A stretch of DNA of 64,000 nt from an uncultured Lachnospiraceae bacterium (GCA_902779395.1 CACZBK010000003.1:1-64000); one strand, 5' to 3'; counted from the stretch's first letter, positions 33,267 through 42,897 are shown. Numbers and translations are program-made. Notes: generated by a model not told the origin, from the letters alone.

Positions 33267-34397
33267 TCATCCTGCAGCTTTTTCAAGATCGGCTGTTACT
33301 TTCTTAAGATCTTCCCTTATACTTAAATGCTGGGGGCAGGCCTGTTCGCATTTTCCGCATTCCTTACAGTTGGCTGCACGTTTCCCGTCTTTCTCCATGC
33401 CTTCCCACTGCCATTTGACAACGCCGTAGTCCTGATACATATGGAAACGGTTCCAGACACTGAAGTTGCCGGGGATATCCACGCCGAAAGGACAGGGCAT
33501 GCAATACCTGCAGCCGGTACAGCCGTTCTGGATACGGCTGTTCATTATCTCTTTTATTGTGTCTATAGCTTTATATTCCTTTTCCTCCATGGGAATGAAA
33601 TCCGTAAAGGTATCAAGGTTGTCTTCCACCTGTTCCATGGACGACATACCGCTGAGTACAGTGAGGATATCAGGGAGAGTAGCTACATAACGGAGGGCAA
33701 AAGATGATGGGCTCTTGCCGGGGCGTACACTTTCGAATACATCTGTTATGTCTTTTGAAAATCTTGCAAGTGATCCCCCTTTAATGGGCTCCATTATAGT
33801 TAAGGGTATGCCAAGCTCTTCGGCAAGTTTATAACCTTTCATTCCGGCCTGCTCGTCAACATCCATGTAGTTGAGCTGTATCTGACAGAAATCCCAGTCT
33901 CTGTATCTGATTATCTCCTCAAACACATCATAGCTGTCGTGGAATGAAAAACCGAGGAAGCGTATCTTTCCTTCGGCTTTTAATTCTTCAAGACGCTTAA
34001 CCGTGCCGAGATCACGCTGCTTTTCCCAGCTGCCTCGATTCAGAGCGTGCATGAGATAAAAATCAAAATGGTCTGTCTGCAGTTTTTCGAGCTGTTCATT
34101 AAAGTACTTATCAACATCCTCTATGGTGTTGATAAACCATACCGGCAGTTTGGTAGCCAGGTAGAAAGAATCCCTGGGATATTTTTTCAGAGCCTCTCCG
34201 ACAAAACGTTCGCTTTCACCGTCATGATAGGGATAAGCCGTATCGATATAATTTACCCCCGAAGCAATGGCTTTATCCAGCATTTTCTCTGCCAGAGGCC
34301 TGTCGATCTTTCCTTCTGCATTAACAGGAAAACGCATACAGCCAAAGCCAAGCAGAGAAACATTGATCCCCAGTTTATCAAACCTTCTCTTTTCCAT
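33267..34397 (-). CDS. aldo/keto reductase with C-terminal 4Fe-4S ferredoxin domain
   Basis: The 376-residue protein has an NAD(P)H-dependent aldo/keto reductase barrel (about 1-280: LGINVSLLGFGCMRFP, NYIDTAYPYHDGESE with the catalytic Tyr, FDFYLMHALNRG). A C-terminal cysteine-rich domain follows, CTGCRYCMPCPFGVD and NCKECGKCEQACPQ, expected to carry one or two 4Fe-4S clusters. This fused type is common in anaerobic Firmicutes; substrates are unknown. AAGGAGG lies before the minus-strand ATG at 34397. It is a single gene between the shared terminator and the divergent cation transporter. Confidence 0.93.
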   Translation of the reverse strand: MEKRRFDKLGINVSLLGFGCMRFPVNAEGKIDRPLAEKMLDKAIASGVNYIDTAYPYHDGESERFVGEALKKYPRDSFYLATKLPVWFINTIEDVDKYFNEQLEKLQTDHFDFYLMHALNRGSWEKQRDLGTVKRLEELKAEGKIRFLGFSFHDSYDVFEEIIRYRDWDFCQIQLNYMDVDEQAGMKGYKLAEELGIPLTIMEPIKGGSLARFSKDITDVFESVRPGKSPSSFALRYVATLPDILTVLSGMSSMEQVEDNLDTFTDFIPMEEKEYKAIDTIKEIMNSRIQNGCTGCRYCMPCPFGVDIPGNFSVWNRFHMYQDYGVVKWQWEGMEKDGKRAANCKECGKCEQACPQHLSIREDLKKVTADLEKAAG

Positions 34398-34517
34398 CCC
34401 CGAACCTCCTTATTATTCATTTTATAATAGGGTTAAAATAACGGATATTCACATTATATCATTTTCCGGCGGAAATACTTCTTATTATTTGAGGGTATGC
34501 ATATTATTTTTTGCTGT

Positions 34518-34546
34518 TTGTAAATAATACGGAATTGTAGTATATT
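34518..34546 (+). promoter_or_regulatory. promoter of the cation diffusion facilitator gene
   Basis: TTGTAA (34518-34523) and TATATT (34541-34546) are 17 bases apart, with a transcription start expected about 28 bases before ATG 34581. GGGAGG serves as ribosome binding site. Confidence 0.65.
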
Positions 34547-34580
34547 AAGGCGTATTAACTTTGAAGATGGGAGGTCTGTC

Positions 34581-35705
34581 ATGGGCAGGACTGCGGATAA
34601 TAAAGAACGTGAGAAAGCTATAACCGGGACCAGTATAATAGGCATATTGGCCAATATATTTCTGGCGGCATTTAAGGCCGGAGCCGGGCTGGTGGCGGGG
34701 TCTATAGCCATAGTCCTGGATGCTGTGAATAACCTTACGGACGCATTCAGCTCGGTTATAACCATAATAGGTATCAAACTCGCAAAAAAGAAACCTGATC
34801 AGGATCATCCGTACGGCTACGGAAGGATCGAATATTTCAGCACCATCCTTATATCTCTTATCGTTTTTGCGGCAGGAGCGGCATCGCTTATAGAATCTGT
34901 AAAGAAGATAATCACTCCTACGATGCCGGAATACACGGCAGTAACGGTTATAATAATCGTGGTATCGGTTATCACAAAGCTGATACTGGGACGATTTGTC
35001 AAGGCACAGGGGGTGAAGTATGCATCCGATGCGCTCGTTGCCTCCGGTTCCGATGCAAGCTTTGACGCGATTATTTCAGCTTCTACGCTGGCGGCTGCCG
35101 CAGTTATGTATTTTTTTCACTTCTCGGTTGATGGTATCGTGGGAGCGATAATATCGGTATTTATCGTGAAGGCCGGTCTGGAGATGCTTTTGGATGCTAT
35201 AGGGCATGTGATCGGAAAGCGCCCCGAAAGTGCCATTACCGCTGAGATAAAAAAGACAGTCAATTCAATAGACGGAGTTATAGGTACCTATGATCTTATC
35301 CTTCATAATTACGGACCCGATTCTGCGATCGGGAGTCTTCATATCGAAGTGGATGGCAGCATGAGCGCAACACAGCTTCATGCCCTTACACAGAAGATAC
35401 AGCGCGCTATCCTTGAAGAGTTCCGTATTTTTGTGACTGTAGGTATCTATGCGGTCGATAAGGCAGATGAAGAAAAGGTACTGATGAGGAATAAGCTGGA
35501 AGAGATATCAAAGAAGCATGCCGGTATCGTGAACTGTCACGGGGTTTTTATCGATACCGTGGAGAAGTGGGTGTCTTTTGATGTTACCATGGATTTCAGC
35601 GTATCGGATAAAACGGCTTTGATCGATATGATAAAAAAGGAAGCGGAAGAGGAATATCCGGGGTATTGTATAAATATCAACCCAGATACGGATTATAGTG
35701 ATTGA
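34581..35705 (+). CDS. cation diffusion facilitator family metal exporter
   Basis: The 374-residue protein exports divalent metals in exchange for protons. It has six membrane helices with the expected metal-site residues in LDAVNNLTDAFSSVI (helix 2) and SDASFDAIISAS (helix 5), and the motif KKKPDQDHPYGYGRIEY after helix 2. A cytoplasmic C-terminal domain of about 160 residues, longer than usual, carries HNYGPDSAIGSLHIEVDG and a second alpha/beta repeat ending CININPD. The extended tail could be a second regulatory domain. Zinc, iron or manganese specificity cannot be told from sequence here. Confidence 0.93.
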   Translation: MGRTADNKEREKAITGTSIIGILANIFLAAFKAGAGLVAGSIAIVLDAVNNLTDAFSSVITIIGIKLAKKKPDQDHPYGYGRIEYFSTILISLIVFAAGAASLIESVKKIITPTMPEYTAVTVIIIVVSVITKLILGRFVKAQGVKYASDALVASGSDASFDAIISASTLAAAAVMYFFHFSVDGIVGAIISVFIVKAGLEMLLDAIGHVIGKRPESAITAEIKKTVNSIDGVIGTYDLILHNYGPDSAIGSLHIEVDGSMSATQLHALTQKIQRAILEEFRIFVTVGIYAVDKADEEKVLMRNKLEEISKKHAGIVNCHGVFIDTVEKWVSFDVTMDFSVSDKTALIDMIKKEAEEEYPGYCININPDTDYSD

Positions 35706-35731
35706 CCGGATAAATCCAATGATGGTATAGT
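35702..35731 (+). promoter_or_regulatory. promoter of the small unknown gene at 35774
   Basis: TTGACC (35702-35707) overlaps the stop codon of the metal exporter gene; TATAGT (35726-35731) lies 18 bases on. Confidence 0.5.
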
Positions 35732-35773
35732 AGATACGGTTACAGACCAAATATTAAAACATGGGGGATCATC

Positions 35774-36205
35774 ATGAATATTGAAAAGGGCGAAAAAAGA
35801 CTGGAAGCAATAAACCGCTTACACGCTTTAAGCGAGGCGTTTCATCTCGGAAATGAAGCACTGGATAAATTTAATAATAATAAGATCTGTGTTTCATCCG
35901 AAACATCCGTCAAATCACTGTTTGTGGATGACCGTTATGTAAGAATAGTGAACAAGTTTGAACAGGATAATAATGCTCTGGTATATATGGCGCTGGAATC
36001 AGGTGCTATGGAAGGATTTCTTACTCTGTCACTGCTTTACGTAAGCGACTTTAAAGGTGAGTGGAAAAAAGAATCGCTTCAGCCGAATGGTGAGATACTT
36101 GCGTATGAAAGTGTTGTGGATGACCAGATGGAAGGCGGATTCGGAAATGATACAGTATCCATAAAGCTGTCATCTGTGGGAGGCCGCCTGATAAAACTGG
36201 CATAA
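35774..36205 (+). CDS. small acidic protein of unknown function
   Basis: The 143-residue protein has GGGGGATC before ATG 35774 and its own promoter. It begins with a helical segment (GEKRLEAINRLHALSEAF) followed by a beta-rich part (VKSLFVDDRYVRIVNKFEQD, GEILAYESVVDDQ). There is no signal peptide or membrane helix, so it is probably cytoplasmic. It was not recognised. It is convergent with the diguanylate cyclase gene. A G-U containing hairpin (AGAGCGGCGGGAA at 36231 with its partner at 36267-36279) lies between the two stops. Confidence 0.65.
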   Translation: MNIEKGEKRLEAINRLHALSEAFHLGNEALDKFNNNKICVSSETSVKSLFVDDRYVRIVNKFEQDNNALVYMALESGAMEGFLTLSLLYVSDFKGEWKKESLQPNGEILAYESVVDDQMEGGFGNDTVSIKLSSVGGRLIKLA

Positions 36206-36250
36206 CGAAAAAAAGGCATAACGATAACAGAGAGCGGCGGGAATGTATGA

Positions 36251-37333
36251 TCAGAAGATGATCGTGTTCCTGCCGCTTTCTTTGCCGATATAGAGTTTGG
36301 CATCGGCGTCTTTGATATTGGCGGTCAGGGGTTTGTTGTTGTCATATTCCGATAGCCCGTATGTAAGGGTCACCTTTATCAGCTGGCCGGAAGCGTTTAC
36401 ACCGGCTTTTCGTACCGCACTCTGAACATTATAAAGAACATCTTTTGCCTGATCTCCGTTCAGTCCGGGAAAGGCTATAAAGAATTCCTCACCGCCCCAT
36501 CGGGCAACAAAGCCTCTGTTGTCAACGGTGGAAGAAATGGCATTCGCTATGGATCTGAGGACCATATCTCCTATATCATGTCCATATGTGTCGTTTACAT
36601 GTTTGAAGTGATCTATATCACATATACATATGCTGCAAAGCTCGGAATCAGCTCTTTTTACAAATTCCTGCAGATATTCCATAGCCATACCGCGGTTGTT
36701 GAGCCCCGTAAGTGGATCGGTATTGGCTTTTTCCTTAAGACGCTTATTGTATTCGATCAGCTTCTTTTCCATTTTCTTGCTGTCGTCGGAGAACATATGA
36801 GCAGCTATGCAGGTGCAGAGTATGATGATAAACATGCAGCTGTCTCTTAAACAATGCCGGGTGGCAGCGCTCAGTTCATAAACCGGTTCACGGTTCCCGT
36901 AGAGATAGGACATTCCCTGATAAACTATAAATGTAGAAAGGCTGAACAGCGCTTTCTGCAGAAAGCTTTCATAGCTGGCAAAGAAAAATATGATTATCAC
37001 AAAGGGCGGAAAGATCTGAAATGACGAGTCGGGCCCAAACAGCCACAAAAGCCCCATTGCCCAGGCTGTCGTGACCAGAATAAATGACCATACAAGTATC
37101 ATCTTGGGGACATGGAAAGAAAGGATAAAGATGATAAGATAAAAAAAAGCCAGTAAAAGAGTACCAAGACTGGCTGCATATCGGGATATTATAGTGAATC
37201 CGGCTGCGTTTACTGCAAAAAAAAGGATGAGTGTAAGGCATATTATCCGGATGAGAACGGCCATTTTTTTTGATTCGTTCTCATCTGAAGTCTCTTTGGT
37301 GATAAGGTTTTTAAGAGCCTCAAACACTTTCAT
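36251..37333 (-). CDS. membrane diguanylate cyclase
   Basis: The protein makes cyclic di-GMP from two GTP. It has about six membrane helices (residues 30-190) with no periplasmic sensor loop of note. A short coiled coil (KKMEKKLIEYNKRLKEKANT) is followed by a GGDEF domain with DPLTGLNNRGMAMEYL and active site RWGGEEFFIAF (GGEEF). No RxxD inhibitory site is seen just before it. I use ATG 37333: a longer frame would start at a TTG that overlaps the -35 box. There is no ribosome binding site, and the promoter puts the transcript start at or next to this ATG. The cognate HD-GYP enzyme at 58498 could degrade the product. Confidence 0.9.
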   Translation of the reverse strand: MKVFEALKNLITKETSDENESKKMAVLIRIICLTLILFFAVNAAGFTIISRYAASLGTLLLAFFYLIIFILSFHVPKMILVWSFILVTTAWAMGLLWLFGPDSSFQIFPPFVIIIFFFASYESFLQKALFSLSTFIVYQGMSYLYGNREPVYELSAATRHCLRDSCMFIIILCTCIAAHMFSDDSKKMEKKLIEYNKRLKEKANTDPLTGLNNRGMAMEYLQEFVKRADSELCSICICDIDHFKHVNDTYGHDIGDMVLRSIANAISSTVDNRGFVARWGGEEFFIAFPGLNGDQAKDVLYNVQSAVRKAGVNASGQLIKVTLTYGLSEYDNNKPLTANIKDADAKLYIGKESGRNTIIF

Positions 37334-37340
37334 GCATTTT

Positions 37341-37369
37341 ATTATACAGGAATGAAATTTTGCGGACAA
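37341..37369 (-). promoter_or_regulatory. diguanylate cyclase promoter, predicted leaderless
   Basis: On the minus strand TTGTCC (37369-37364) and a perfect TATAAT (37346-37341) are 17 bases apart. Only seven bases separate the -10 from the ATG at 37333, so the start of transcription should fall on the start codon. Confidence 0.7.
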
Positions 37370-37438
37370 TAAGGTTTTTTTGTCAAAAAAAAGCCTCAGA
37401 TAGCAAGAATGTCCTGTTTCTCATGATATCGTTTCACA

Positions 37439-37467
37439 TTGTCACCATTTTAAGAATGTGTTAAGAT
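37439..37467 (+). promoter_or_regulatory. sugar-sensor operon promoter, predicted leaderless
   Basis: TTGTCA (37439-37444) and TAAGAT (37462-37467) are 17 bases apart. The ATG at 37474 is six bases after the -10, and no ribosome binding site precedes it. This promoter and the diguanylate cyclase promoter face away from each other in the same 140-base gap. Confidence 0.65.
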
Positions 37468-37473
37468 GTCTTT

Positions 37474-38532
37474 ATGCGATCCAGGTTTACTATGGTTTTG
37501 AGCATTATATTATTATCTGTGGCTGCGATCTTCATCGTGGCGTTTTTGTATTTCAGGATAAATATAAGTAAGGCGCGCGAGGATGAAAATGTCCGTCTGT
37601 ACAAGCGCTATTATGTGATGATATGCGATGATATCAATTCTTCGTTCTGGCAGCATGTATATCAGGGAGCAGCTGATGCAGCTGAGAGCATGGATGCCTA
37701 TGTAGAGCTTTTCGGGCATGGCCTGAATGAGGATTATTCACCTGAGGAGCTTATGGAGATGGCTATATCGTCAAAGGTTGACGGTATAATGGTGCTTGGC
37801 AATGAGGAAGATGAAATGACTGCTCTGATCGACCGCTCGGCAGATCTGGGGATCCCGGTCGTGACGATGTATTCGGACAGTCCGAGTTCAAAGCGCTGTT
37901 CTTTCGTGGGAGTGAGTGCGTTTAACATAGGACGTGAGTACGGACGGCAGATAGTAAATGCCAGAAATGAGAAGCTGCGTATCGGAGCGGGAACGGAAGA
38001 TGCGGATCAGGACAGCGCAGAGCCTGTCGCCGTTACGATATTTTTTGATGATAATAACCGTCTGTATGATCAGAGCGTGATACTGTCCGGCATTAACGAT
38101 GCATTAAGCCGTGAGGCTGCGGATGCGGAGTTTTTGATCAGGACTGTGGCGGTAGATAACAGCAATCCCTTTTCGGTCGAGGAAAGCATGCGTGATGTTT
38201 TTATGGATGAAGAGGTGCCGGATATCCTGGTGTGTTTAAGCGAGCTTGATACCACCTGCGCTTATCAGGCGGCCATAGATCATAATATGGTGGGTAATGT
38301 ATATATACTGGGATATTATGATTCGGAAAAGATACTGAATGCTTTGAGCCGCAATGTCCTGTATTCAACACTCGCGGTTGATACTTCCGAAATGGGACGA
38401 TACTGTGTGGAGGCTCTTAATGAATATGTCGAAATGGGTAATACCAGCCAGTATTTTTCGACAGATGTTACCATTATCGACAGAGGGAATGTGAGCTCTT
38501 ATCTTAACAGTGGAGGGGAGGCTTATGAATAA
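37474..38532 (+). CDS. membrane-anchored sugar-binding sensor (XylFII-like)
   Basis: The 352-residue protein has one N-terminal membrane helix (about 7-28) and a periplasmic-binding-protein fold (Peripla_BP_4 type) outside: YYVMICDDINSSFWQHVYQG, SSKVDGIMVLGN, LGIPVVTMYSDS, DILVCLSELDTTCAYQAAID. It lacks a lipobox and a signal-peptidase site, so it stays anchored. In Clostridium a similar protein, XylFII, binds xylose and activates the LytS kinase encoded next to it. The same gene order here (sensor, kinase, YesN-type regulator, importer) supports that model. It overlaps the kinase gene by eight bases. Confidence 0.85.
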   Translation: MRSRFTMVLSIILLSVAAIFIVAFLYFRINISKAREDENVRLYKRYYVMICDDINSSFWQHVYQGAADAAESMDAYVELFGHGLNEDYSPEELMEMAISSKVDGIMVLGNEEDEMTALIDRSADLGIPVVTMYSDSPSSKRCSFVGVSAFNIGREYGRQIVNARNEKLRIGAGTEDADQDSAEPVAVTIFFDDNNRLYDQSVILSGINDALSREAADAEFLIRTVAVDNSNPFSVEESMRDVFMDEEVPDILVCLSELDTTCAYQAAIDHNMVGNVYILGYYDSEKILNALSRNVLYSTLAVDTSEMGRYCVEALNEYVEMGNTSQYFSTDVTIIDRGNVSSYLNSGGEAYE

Positions 38533-40033
38533 AAAGATAGGCAGTCTGCCTCTTTCGGCTAAGATAAGCGGTATTTTCATATCTGCAAACCTCTTTATAT
38601 TTATCGTAGATATAATGCTGTTTCTGGGGATAAACAGTATGTCAGTTGAACTGGAAGGAACATATCTGGAGAACCGGCATCTCAATGAGCTTACGGAAGC
38701 CCTGGATGATGTGCAGAGAGCCATGACGGAGTATCTGGATTCCAAGTCGACAGATTCACTTTCAGATTATTATATCAGTGAGCAGAGATATAATGAGCTT
38801 TCCTCGGGGCTGGATAAACAGGTGACTAACAGGGCTTATGACAGGATGGAACGTAATATCAGTTTTATGTCTGTGGATTATCTTGAAAAAGTTGCCCGGA
38901 CTATCGAGGCAAAACGTGGCAGAAATGTTGAAAGATACAGGGTACAGTATGAGGAGGCGTCGAAGCTTTATGAATACATACGCTCATATATACGCAGCTT
39001 AAACGGTGAGCGTTTTGTAAGCAATTCCGAGAGGTATGCGACTCTTTCCGAAAGCTTCAGGAAATTTGAATTTTTCGCCATGGCCGTCATGGTGGTTGTA
39101 TTTATAGCAAGTGCGTTTGTTATTATCCGTATCACCCGTATGCTGATCTATCCTCTTCAGGCTCTGGCCAGGAGTGCAGATGAAGTGGCGGGAGGTAATC
39201 TGGAGGCAGAGCTTCCAAAGAGTGTCAATAATGATGAGACCGGCAGGCTGACTGCGGCTTTTTCCAAGATGATGGTGAGTATCAGGGAGTATATTGAGCG
39301 TCTGCGCGAGAGTATGGAAAAGGAACGCCTTATGCAGGAGAAGGAATTGATGATGGAGACGCATCTTAAAGATGCGCAGCTCAAATATCTTCAGGCTCAG
39401 ATCAATCCGCATTTCCTTTTTAATACGTTAAATGCCGGTGCACAGCTGGCCATGATGGAAGGAGCTGACAGGACTTATGAGTATGTGCAGACCGTGGCTG
39501 ATTTCTTCCGTTATAATGTAAGGAAACAGGATGAGCTGGTCAGTATTGAAAATGAGGTTGATCTGGTGGATAATTACATACGTATACTTAATGTGCGTTT
39601 TTCCGGTGACATCCACTATGACAGGCAGACTGACGAGCGTCTGCTTAAGGTTAAGATGCCGGGGATGATCTTACAGCCTATCATAGAAAATGCCGTGAAT
39701 CACGGGATACGTGAGATGGGGGACAGGGGCCATATCCAGCTTAAGGTATACAGGGATGAAGACAGGGTGTTCATTTCGGTAAAAGATAACGGGAAAGGAA
39801 TGAGCCGTGAGGATATAGACAAACTCCTTTGCGGCGAATGGAAATATGAGGAGAAAAAAGGAGATTCCAACGGGATCGGAATGGATAATGTGATCGCACG
39901 GCTTAAACTTTTTTCGGAACGGGATGATGTGATAGACATAGTGAGCGAAGGGATCGATAAGGGAACCGAAGTTATCATCAATCTTCCGCTGGAAAAGGAA
40001 AATGAGACTGATACTGAAATAAAAAGTGCTTAA
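38525..40033 (+). CDS. LytS/YesM-type sensor histidine kinase
   Basis: I use ATG 38525, six bases after GGAGGGGAGG; a GTG at 38510 is inside that ribosome binding site. The 502-residue protein has two membrane helices (about 15-37 and 180-200), a HAMP domain (to about 250) and a His_kinase domain with the phosphorylation site QINPHFLFNTLNA (His296). The ATPase domain follows, with LQPIIENAVNHGI (N box), VKDNGKGMS (G1) and SNGIGMDNVIARL (G2). Together with the sensor upstream and the regulator downstream it forms a sugar-responsive two-component system. Confidence 0.94.
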   Translation: MNKKIGSLPLSAKISGIFISANLFIFIVDIMLFLGINSMSVELEGTYLENRHLNELTEALDDVQRAMTEYLDSKSTDSLSDYYISEQRYNELSSGLDKQVTNRAYDRMERNISFMSVDYLEKVARTIEAKRGRNVERYRVQYEEASKLYEYIRSYIRSLNGERFVSNSERYATLSESFRKFEFFAMAVMVVVFIASAFVIIRITRMLIYPLQALARSADEVAGGNLEAELPKSVNNDETGRLTAAFSKMMVSIREYIERLRESMEKERLMQEKELMMETHLKDAQLKYLQAQINPHFLFNTLNAGAQLAMMEGADRTYEYVQTVADFFRYNVRKQDELVSIENEVDLVDNYIRILNVRFSGDIHYDRQTDERLLKVKMPGMILQPIIENAVNHGIREMGDRGHIQLKVYRDEDRVFISVKDNGKGMSREDIDKLLCGEWKYEEKKGDSNGIGMDNVIARLKLFSERDDVIDIVSEGIDKGTEVIINLPLEKENETDTEIKSA

Positions 40034-40047
40034 AAAGAGGTTGTGAT

Positions 40048-41643
40048 ATGTACAGGGTTATGCTGGCCGATGACGAAGGGATAGTCATCGATTCAATGAA
40101 GTTCATAATAGAGAAGGAGTTCGGCGAGGAATGTGAGGTGGAATTTGCCAAGACCGGAAGAGCGGTCATTGAACTGGCGGAACGCTTCAGACCGGATATT
40201 GCGGTAATGGATATCCAGATGCCGGGGATAAACGGTATCGAAGCAATGAAGGAGATAAAAGCGTTTTCGGCAAATACTGTCTTTATAGTGATGAGCGCTT
40301 ACGATAAATTTGATTATGCCCAGGAAGCCATAAAACTCGGAGTACTTGAATATATCAATAAACCCATGGAGAAGACCAGGTTTGTACAGGTACTGAAGAA
40401 AGCAATGGAGCTCATTGACAATAAGCGCAAAAAGCGCAGCGATGATCTGCTGGTCAAAGAAAAGCTGGAAAGCGTAGAACCCATAATAGAGAATGGTCTG
40501 ATATACAATATACTGTTCCAGGAGCATTTTGAAGAGGATATAGATAATTACAGGACCATACTGGGAGTTGAGGCGGATCACGGATACATGATGTGCGTTG
40601 TCTGCGGTGATACCCAGGAAGGAAACCATATGACCAATGCAGTGGGCAGCTCGGTAAAGATATCAAAACATTACACAGAGGTAAGAGCCGGGCTGAAAGA
40701 GTTCTTTAACTGCAAGATAGGAACGGTCATGGCGAACAAGATAGCAGTACTTGTTCCTTATGAAAACAGTACCATGGATTACAATACCAGGATCGATCTG
40801 ATCGATAAAGGCAGGGAGATGGTAAGATACTTAAGGAGACGCTTTGATATAAGCTTCCGCCTGGGGATAGGAGGTGTCAAACCCTTAAAAGAAATGGGAC
40901 AGTCCTATCAGTAGGCTATAAATGCTCTTATAGCCACTACCAATCAGGTGGCTCATGCCGACGATCTTCCGATAGGCTGTGATTATGAAAAGGACTATCC
41001 GGTGGATATAGAAAAGCAGCTTTTTGAGAGCGTGCAGCGCGGGGACTATAATGAGGCAGCTCTTCATGCAACAGGGTTTATCGAATGGATGGAGGGATTT
41101 GACGGATCGAATATCATGTCGATACGCCTTAAGCTTTTGGAATTTGTCCTTTGGGCAGAACGTCTGGCTTATGAGAATGGAGGTATGACATACCGCTTCG
41201 GGTCAAGAGATTCATATCTTCCGGAGATCATGTCGATGGATGGAACGGAGCAGCTTAAGGAATGGTTTTTGAATAAGATCAAGACCTCATGCCAGAATAT
41301 CGGGAGTAAACGGCAGGAGCGTTCTACGGATACTATCAAGATAGCACGTGATTATATAGGAGAGAATTTCTCAAAAGATATCTCTCTTGATGATGTTTCC
41401 AGAGTTGTGAACATATCGCCATATTATTTCAGTAAGCTCTTTAAGGAAGCGACCGGAGAGAATTTTATTGAGTATCTGACCAACATCCGGATAGAAAAAG
41501 CGAAAGAACTGCTTAAGAATTCCGATATGTCAATGAAGGAGATATGCGCAATGTGCGGATATTCGGATCCTAATTACTTCAGCCGCACTTTTAAAAAGAA
41601 TGTAGGCTATACACCAACGGAGTATAAAGAAAAAAATGCGTAA
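40048..41643 (+). pseudogene. YesN/AraC-type response regulator gene interrupted by an in-frame TAG
   Basis: The reading frame runs from ATG 40048 to TAG at 40912-40914 (codon 289). Without any shift it then continues through AINALIATTNQVAHADDL to the natural stop at 41643. The first part has a receiver domain (LADDEGIVID; phospho-acceptor Asp55 in VMDIQMPG; Lys in INKPME) and a linker domain. The second part ends in an AraC DNA-binding domain (ISPYYFSKLFKEATG, MCGYSDPNYFSRTFKK). At the TAG, relatives have SYxEA, so one G-to-T change of a GAG would explain it. A restart at GTG 40948 lacks a ribosome binding site. Options: a true loss, read-through, two separate chains, or a base-calling error. 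Confidence 0.85.
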
Positions 41644-42685
41644 GAACGAAAAAAAAATACTTGTTTTGATACTGGCGTTTTTTAGTGCGCTTGCTTTATG
41701 CTGCTGCTCAAATACCGTGACCCAGGATACCCAGAATCCGGATAAGCAGGAGGATAAGCTTACGATAGGCATGAGTTTCGATTCGTTTGTCATAGAGCGC
41801 TGGCAGAGGGACCGTGACATTTTTGTACAGGCAGCCAAGGAACTGGGGGCGGAGGTCAATGTCCAGAATGCCAATGGTGAGGTGGAAGAACAGAAGCAGC
41901 AGATAGAGTACTTTATAAAGAAAAAAGTGGATGTTATAGTCATAGTCTGTATCGATTCCGATGCACTTTCGGATACGATAAAGAGCGCGCATGAAGCGGG
42001 AATAAAGGTGATCGCTTATGACCGCCTGATAAACAACGCCGATATAGATCTTTATATTTCTTTTGATAATGAAATGGTCGGAACGCTGATGGGGCAGAGC
42101 CTGATAGATAACGGGATCGCAGGCGGCAAGGTAGTGATGGTTGGAGGATCTTTGGCGGATAACAATGTTTCACTGGTTGAAGATGCTTTTGAAAAAGTCA
42201 TGAATGACAATAATGTACAGATAGCAGACCGTACGCATTGTGACGGATGGAGGGCTGAGCTTGCCGCCGATTATATCTATTCACATCGTGTGCTGGTGTC
42301 TGACTGTGATGCGGTCATGTGCGGTAATGACAATGTTGCCAGTCAGGTCGTAAATGCTCTGGCCGTGCAGCGGCTGGCCGGTAAGATGCTGGTTACGGGA
42401 CAGGATGCGGATCTGGAGGCCTGCCAGCGTATAGTAGAGGGAACACAGATAATGACTGTTTATAAGCCGGTAGAAAAACTGGCACACAGAGCCGCGGAAT
42501 GTGCAGTGGCTATGGCAAAGGGGCAGGAGATAAGCGGGGAAGATGTAGGGACCATTTCCAACGGAAAGAAGGAACTTCCCTGTGTTAAACTGGAGCCGGT
42601 GATGGTCACCAAAGACAATATGGATGAGGTGATAATAGACAGCGGTTTTCATTCCAGAGAGGAAGTTTACCTTAATATAAAATAG
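41636..42685 (+). CDS. sugar ABC transporter substrate-binding lipoprotein, first copy
   Basis: The 349-residue protein is a ChvE/XylF-type periplasmic-binding protein: TIGMSFDSFVIERWQRDRDI (ligand-contacting Trp/Arg), KKKVDVIVIVCIDSDAL, AGIKVIAYDRLI, VMCGNDNVASQVVNAL, VTGQDADLEACQRIV. The signal peptide ends in a cysteine-rich stretch (ALCCCSN) in place of a standard lipobox, so the modified cysteine is unclear. It overlaps the regulator gene by eight bases. A terminator follows, separating it from a second, more strongly translated binding protein. It may act as a regulatory or low-level receptor. Confidence 0.88.
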   Translation: MRKNEKKILVLILAFFSALALCCCSNTVTQDTQNPDKQEDKLTIGMSFDSFVIERWQRDRDIFVQAAKELGAEVNVQNANGEVEEQKQQIEYFIKKKVDVIVIVCIDSDALSDTIKSAHEAGIKVIAYDRLINNADIDLYISFDNEMVGTLMGQSLIDNGIAGGKVVMVGGSLADNNVSLVEDAFEKVMNDNNVQIADRTHCDGWRAELAADYIYSHRVLVSDCDAVMCGNDNVASQVVNALAVQRLAGKMLVTGQDADLEACQRIVEGTQIMTVYKPVEKLAHRAAECAVAMAKGQEISGEDVGTISNGKKELPCVKLEPVMVTKDNMDEVIIDSGFHSREEVYLNIK

Positions 42686-42715
42686 TACATCGCCTTTAAT
42701 TTTTTGCAGAAAATT

Positions 42716-42754
42716 CCTGGACCATGACAAAAAAATGCTGGTTCAGGTTTTTTT
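42716..42754 (+). terminator. terminator between the two sugar-binding protein genes
   Basis: CCTGGACCA (42716-42724) pairs with TGGTTCAGG (42739-42747) with one G-U pair, followed by T7. It splits the regulatory part of the locus from the transport operon. Downstream, TTGACC at 42805 has only a poor -10 (TGTAAG at 42828-42833), consistent with an activator-dependent promoter. Confidence 0.8.
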
Positions 42755-42897
42755 GTTGCTTAAAATCAGACAATAAAGTGAAGCAATTAGCAAACAACTA
42801 CTATTTGACCTGTGTTAGTATTTGCAGTGTAAGGAAGCAAAAGTGCTTTCGGGAAAAACGAAAAATAAAAATCCAAATTAAAAGGGAGGAATGTAAC

